64,000 bases of DNA, taken from JADGRB01 sp963835825. Its GTDB lineage: Bacteria > Myxococcota_A > Polyangia > Fen-1088. Below, in pieces: positions 61,731 through 64,000 of this stretch. The translations under genes and the position numbers were made by a program. The stretch is taken from contig CAWIGZ010000005.1 of assembly GCA_963835825.1 (NCBI GenBank), positions 463,799 through 527,798 on the forward strand, read 5' to 3'. How positions within the stretch are numbered: position 1 is the first letter of the stretch; the number at the start of each line of letters is the position of its first letter. The notes below the pieces were generated by a model. That model searched no databases. It worked only from the letters and a program-made list of their open reading frames with translations, and had not been told where the DNA came from.

Positions 61731-63202
61731 CCGTCGCCGCCGAGGTCGAGGCGGAGATCGCGCGCCTTCATCACGCCGAGCACTGGAAGGTGGGCACCAT
61801 CGCCGCCCAACTCGGCGTCCACGAGGATGTCGTCCGCCGCGTTCTGGGGCTGCTGCGGCCCCGAACCGATCGGGTCGTGCGGAGATCTCTCCTGGTCGTG
61901 CCGTACGTCGATTTCATCAACGAGACGCTGCTCAAGTATCCGCGCCTGCGATCGACGCGGCTGCTCGACATGCTCAAGGAGCGCGGCTTTCGCGGCAGCG
62001 CCCGTACCCTGCGCCGTTTCGTCATGACCGCGCGTCCCACGCCCAAGCGCGAGGCCTTCCTGCGTCTCGATCCTCTCATCGGCGAGCAGGCTCAGATCGA
62101 CTGGGCTCACGTCGGGCAGATTCCGGTGCCGGGTGGGGGCAGCCGCTCACTGTGGCTCTTCGTGATGGTGCTGGCCTGGTCGCGCGCCATGTGGGGTGAA
62201 TTCTGCTTCGACACCACCGTGCACTCGCTCTTGCGCTCGCTGGCGCGGGCGTCGACCTACTTCGGCGGCTCGGCCCGCCAGTGGCTCTTCGACAATCCCA
62301 AGATCGTCGTGCTCGAACGGCACGGCGACGCGGCCCGCTTCCATCCCTTGCTCCTCGACCTCGGCAGCGCCATGCACGTCCAGCTGCGGCTGTGCGCCCC
62401 GTACCGGGGCAACGAGAAGGGACGCGTGGAACGAAAGATTCGCTTCCTTCGCGAGCGCTTCCTCGCTGGCCGCGACATCTACGACGTCGAGCACGGCAAC
62501 CGGGAGCTGCTCGCCTTCATCGACACCATCGCGCACCAGCAGCGACATCCCAATTTCCCGCAACGCACGATCGCCGACTGCCTGGTCGAGGAGAAACAGC
62601 GCTTGCTCCCGCTGCCCGACCCCATGCCCGCCACCGACGTGGTCCAGCCCGTGCTCGTCGACAAGACCGCCTTCGCCCGCTTCGACACCAACGTCTATTC
62701 GGTGCCACCGGACCACGTCGAGCGCACCCTCACCATCGTCGCCGACGACCGCTCCGTCCGTCTGCTCGACGGCGCCGCCGTCATCGCCCAGCACCCCCGC
62801 TCTTGGGGCCACCGCCAGAAGATTGAGCATCCCGATCACCGTGCCGAGATCCTGCGCCGCAAACGCGGCGCCGCTCCCTCCGCCGGCCGCGATCGACTGC
62901 GCACCGTCGCCCCACAAGTCGATGTCCTCATCGAGCGCTGGGTCGAAGCGGGCCGCAACATCGGAAGCATGGTGGCCCAGACCGGCAAGCTGCTCGACCT
63001 TTACGGCGCCGACGTCTTCGGGAAGGCCGTCGCGGAAACCGTCGAGCGCGGCACGCACGACCCCGGCGAAGTGGGCGTGCTGTGCGAGAAGCACCGCCGC
63101 GCCGCCGAGCATCCCGTCCCCATCGATATCCCGCTCGGGGATGGCATCCCCGACCGCGACGTCATCCCGCACGATCTCGGGGGCTACGATGCCAAGCGAT
63201 GA
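61727..63202 (+). CDS. istA: IS21-family transposase IstA
   Basis: 491 residues. N-terminal HTH (EIARLHHAEHWKVGTIAAQL, GVHEDVVRRVLG), then the rve DDE core: QAQIDWAHVGQIPVPG (first Asp), WLFDNPKIVVLERHGD (second Asp) and RGNEKGRVERKIRFLRERF (Glu). The Mu-transposase-like C-terminal domain contains AFARFDTNVYSVPPDHVERT. It starts in an ATGA overlap with the preceding gene and its end overlaps istB by 14 bases. It cuts and joins the transposon ends together with IstB. Confidence 0.96.
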   Translation: MTVAAEVEAEIARLHHAEHWKVGTIAAQLGVHEDVVRRVLGLLRPRTDRVVRRSLLVVPYVDFINETLLKYPRLRSTRLLDMLKERGFRGSARTLRRFVMTARPTPKREAFLRLDPLIGEQAQIDWAHVGQIPVPGGGSRSLWLFVMVLAWSRAMWGEFCFDTTVHSLLRSLARASTYFGGSARQWLFDNPKIVVLERHGDAARFHPLLLDLGSAMHVQLRLCAPYRGNEKGRVERKIRFLRERFLAGRDIYDVEHGNRELLAFIDTIAHQQRHPNFPQRTIADCLVEEKQRLLPLPDPMPATDVVQPVLVDKTAFARFDTNVYSVPPDHVERTLTIVADDRSVRLLDGAAVIAQHPRSWGHRQKIEHPDHRAEILRRKRGAAPSAGRDRLRTVAPQVDVLIERWVEAGRNIGSMVAQTGKLLDLYGADVFGKAVAETVERGTHDPGEVGVLCEKHRRAAEHPVPIDIPLGDGIPDRDVIPHDLGGYDAKR

Positions 63203-63947
63203 CATCGCCACCCAGCTGCGCCAGCTCGGCTTCCGCGTCTCGCTGGCCGCGCTGCGCGCTTTCTTCGAGCACGCCACCCACAGTCGCATCGGGCCCGTCG
63301 AATCCTGCGAAAAGCTGGTCGAGATGGAGCGCCGCGAACGCGAGAGCCGCAATCTCGCCGCGCGCACCCGCCTCGCCACCCTCGGCAAATTCACCACCCT
63401 CGATCGCTTCGACTGGAACCATCCCCGCTCCATCGACCGCAATCTCTATCAGAACCTACACGCCACCCTCGATTTCCTCGAGCGCGGCGACAACGTGCTC
63501 CTGCGTGGGCCGAGCGGCGTCGGCAAGACCACCCTCGCGCAGAATCTCGGCTTCGCCGCCCTCACCCGCGGTCACTCCGTCCGCTTCTCCAGCCTGGCCG
63601 CGCTACTGACCGATCTCCTTCGTCGCGAGTCGCTGCCCGCCCTCGAACGCGCTCTGCGCCACAGGTACCTCGCGCCAAAGCTCCTGATCGTCGACGAGCT
63701 CGGCTACCTCCCCTGCGACAGCCGCTCCGCCGATCTCCTCTACAACATCGTCAGCCGTAGGCACGAGACCAGGTCCGTCGTCATCACCACGAATTTGCCC
63801 TTCAAGCAGTGGGGCACCGTCTTTCCCGGCGCTGCCTGCGTCGCCGCCCTCGTCGACCGCTTCGTCCAGCACTGCCACGTCATCGACATCGACGCCGACT
63901 CCTGGCGCCAGAAGTCTCAGCCTCCCACGCCCAAAAAGGCCAAGTGA
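63189..63947 (+). CDS. istB: IS21-family transposition ATPase IstB
   Basis: 252 residues. IstB/DnaC-type AAA+ ATPase: the N-terminal helical part contains MERRERESRNLAARTRLATL. Walker A is GPSGVGKTTLAQNLG, Walker B LLIVDELGYLPCD, sensor SVVITTNLPFKQW, and an arginine-finger region VDRFVQHCHVIDID. It selects target DNA and stimulates IstA. The ATG at 63189 lies inside the istA end, the usual coupling. Confidence 0.97.
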   Translation: MPSDDIATQLRQLGFRVSLAALRAFFEHATHSRIGPVESCEKLVEMERRERESRNLAARTRLATLGKFTTLDRFDWNHPRSIDRNLYQNLHATLDFLERGDNVLLRGPSGVGKTTLAQNLGFAALTRGHSVRFSSLAALLTDLLRRESLPALERALRHRYLAPKLLIVDELGYLPCDSRSADLLYNIVSRRHETRSVVITTNLPFKQWGTVFPGAACVAALVDRFVQHCHVIDIDADSWRQKSQPPTPKKAK

Positions 63948-63949
63948 TG

Positions 63950-64000
63950 GCCACGCCCTCGATGGTCAAATTTCCCCGGATCCTCGTGGCCGTCTACACC
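63950..64000 (-). repeat. Right terminal inverted repeat of the IS21-like element
   Basis: The last ~50 bases of the window read, on the minus strand, GTGTAGACGGCCA then GATCCG, TGACC and CGTGGCC, matching the left end. The target-site duplication and the rest of the interrupted intron would lie just outside. Confidence 0.8.

Larger units (their letters stand above)
60776..64000 (+). mobile_element. IS21-like four-gene transposon (right end at the window edge)
   Basis: The left end at 60776-60825 (starting GTGTAGACGGCCA) is repeated in inverted orientation at about 63950-63999, with roughly three quarters of the ~50 positions matching, including GATCCG, TGACC and CGTGGCC. Inside are four plus-strand genes: a Cys-rich protein, a small hypothetical protein, istA and istB, with ATGA-type overlaps from the second gene on. 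Length ~3.2 kb. The gene set is complete and unbroken, so this is probably the youngest mobile element in the window. Confidence 0.85.

Overview
The window is uniformly GC-rich DNA. Its gene content points to a myxobacterium-like (Myxococcota/Polyangia, former Deltaproteobacteria) chromosome or metagenome contig: Gly/Ala/Ser-rich lipoproteins, RCC1-repeat ('CWG') lipoproteins, an FHA/sigma54 activator beside a Hanks-type kinase and a TPR/PEGA protein, DUF2169/DUF4150 type VI secretion (T6SS) accessory genes, and IS21, IS66 and IS481-like debris. The assignment is inferred from gene style only; no rRNA, complete tRNA or ribosomal protein gene is present. Many conserved proteins are split between frames (about 2.98, 17.0, 18.07, 18.47, 27, 41.5, 44-45.9 and 55.35 kb), so the sequence carries either many uncorrected indels or real decay. 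I give composite gene limits where this matters.

Layout. 0-2.7 kb: a broken small gene, a MepA-type murein endopeptidase, a membrane-anchored protein and a dienelactone hydrolase with a 9-bp tandem repeat. 2.8-6.1 kb: a tightly overlapping four-gene operon around a MotA/ZorA-like channel protein with a long tail and a MotB/ZorB-like OmpA protein. 6.1-7.6 kb: an outer-membrane protein and a lipoprotein. 8.0-12.7 kb: an operon of a double PRC-barrel protein, a GH15 glucoamylase and a sugar porter. 13.2-17.4 kb: a metallophosphoesterase-MtfA fusion, a VOC protein with its WYL regulator, a peroxiredoxin and a broken lipoprotein.

17.5-26.7 kb is a T6SS cargo island: PAAR-like DUF4150 tip, degenerate ketoacyl-synthase-like protein, DUF2169 and DUF6484-like adaptors, two tandem Tli4-like lipoproteins (candidate immunity), an LCAT-type lipase (candidate effector) and a HEAT-repeat protein. 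A broken Cys-rich lipoprotein and an arylsulfatase follow.

30.7-42.0 kb is bracketed by two ~120-bp imperfect direct repeats that contain a tRNA-3'-end-like core, and it looks like an old integrated island. It holds an excisionase-like remnant, a VOC protein, remnants of a quinone oxidoreductase and an OsmC gene, arsA, arsD, a chimeric arsC lacking the catalytic loop, a Phd/VapC toxin-antitoxin pair, an ECF sigma factor, arsM, a DUF3565-DUF1971 fusion, a DUF488 protein, a quinol nitric oxide reductase and a truncated hemerythrin. The theme is arsenic and nitrosative stress.

42.5-45.9 kb is a SWIM/SNF2 helicase in many frames. 46.1-47.5 kb is a wrecked IS481-like element. 47.5-54.7 kb holds two RCC1 lipoproteins and other secreted proteins. 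53.2-58.7 kb reads as one minus-strand operon: FHA/sigma54 activator, Ser/Thr kinase, TPR/PEGA protein, RCC1 lipoprotein. The right end is a nest of mobile elements: an IS66 fragment interrupted by a group II intron, itself interrupted by a four-gene IS21-like transposon whose ~50-bp inverted repeats I can see at both ends (about 60776 and the last bases of the window).
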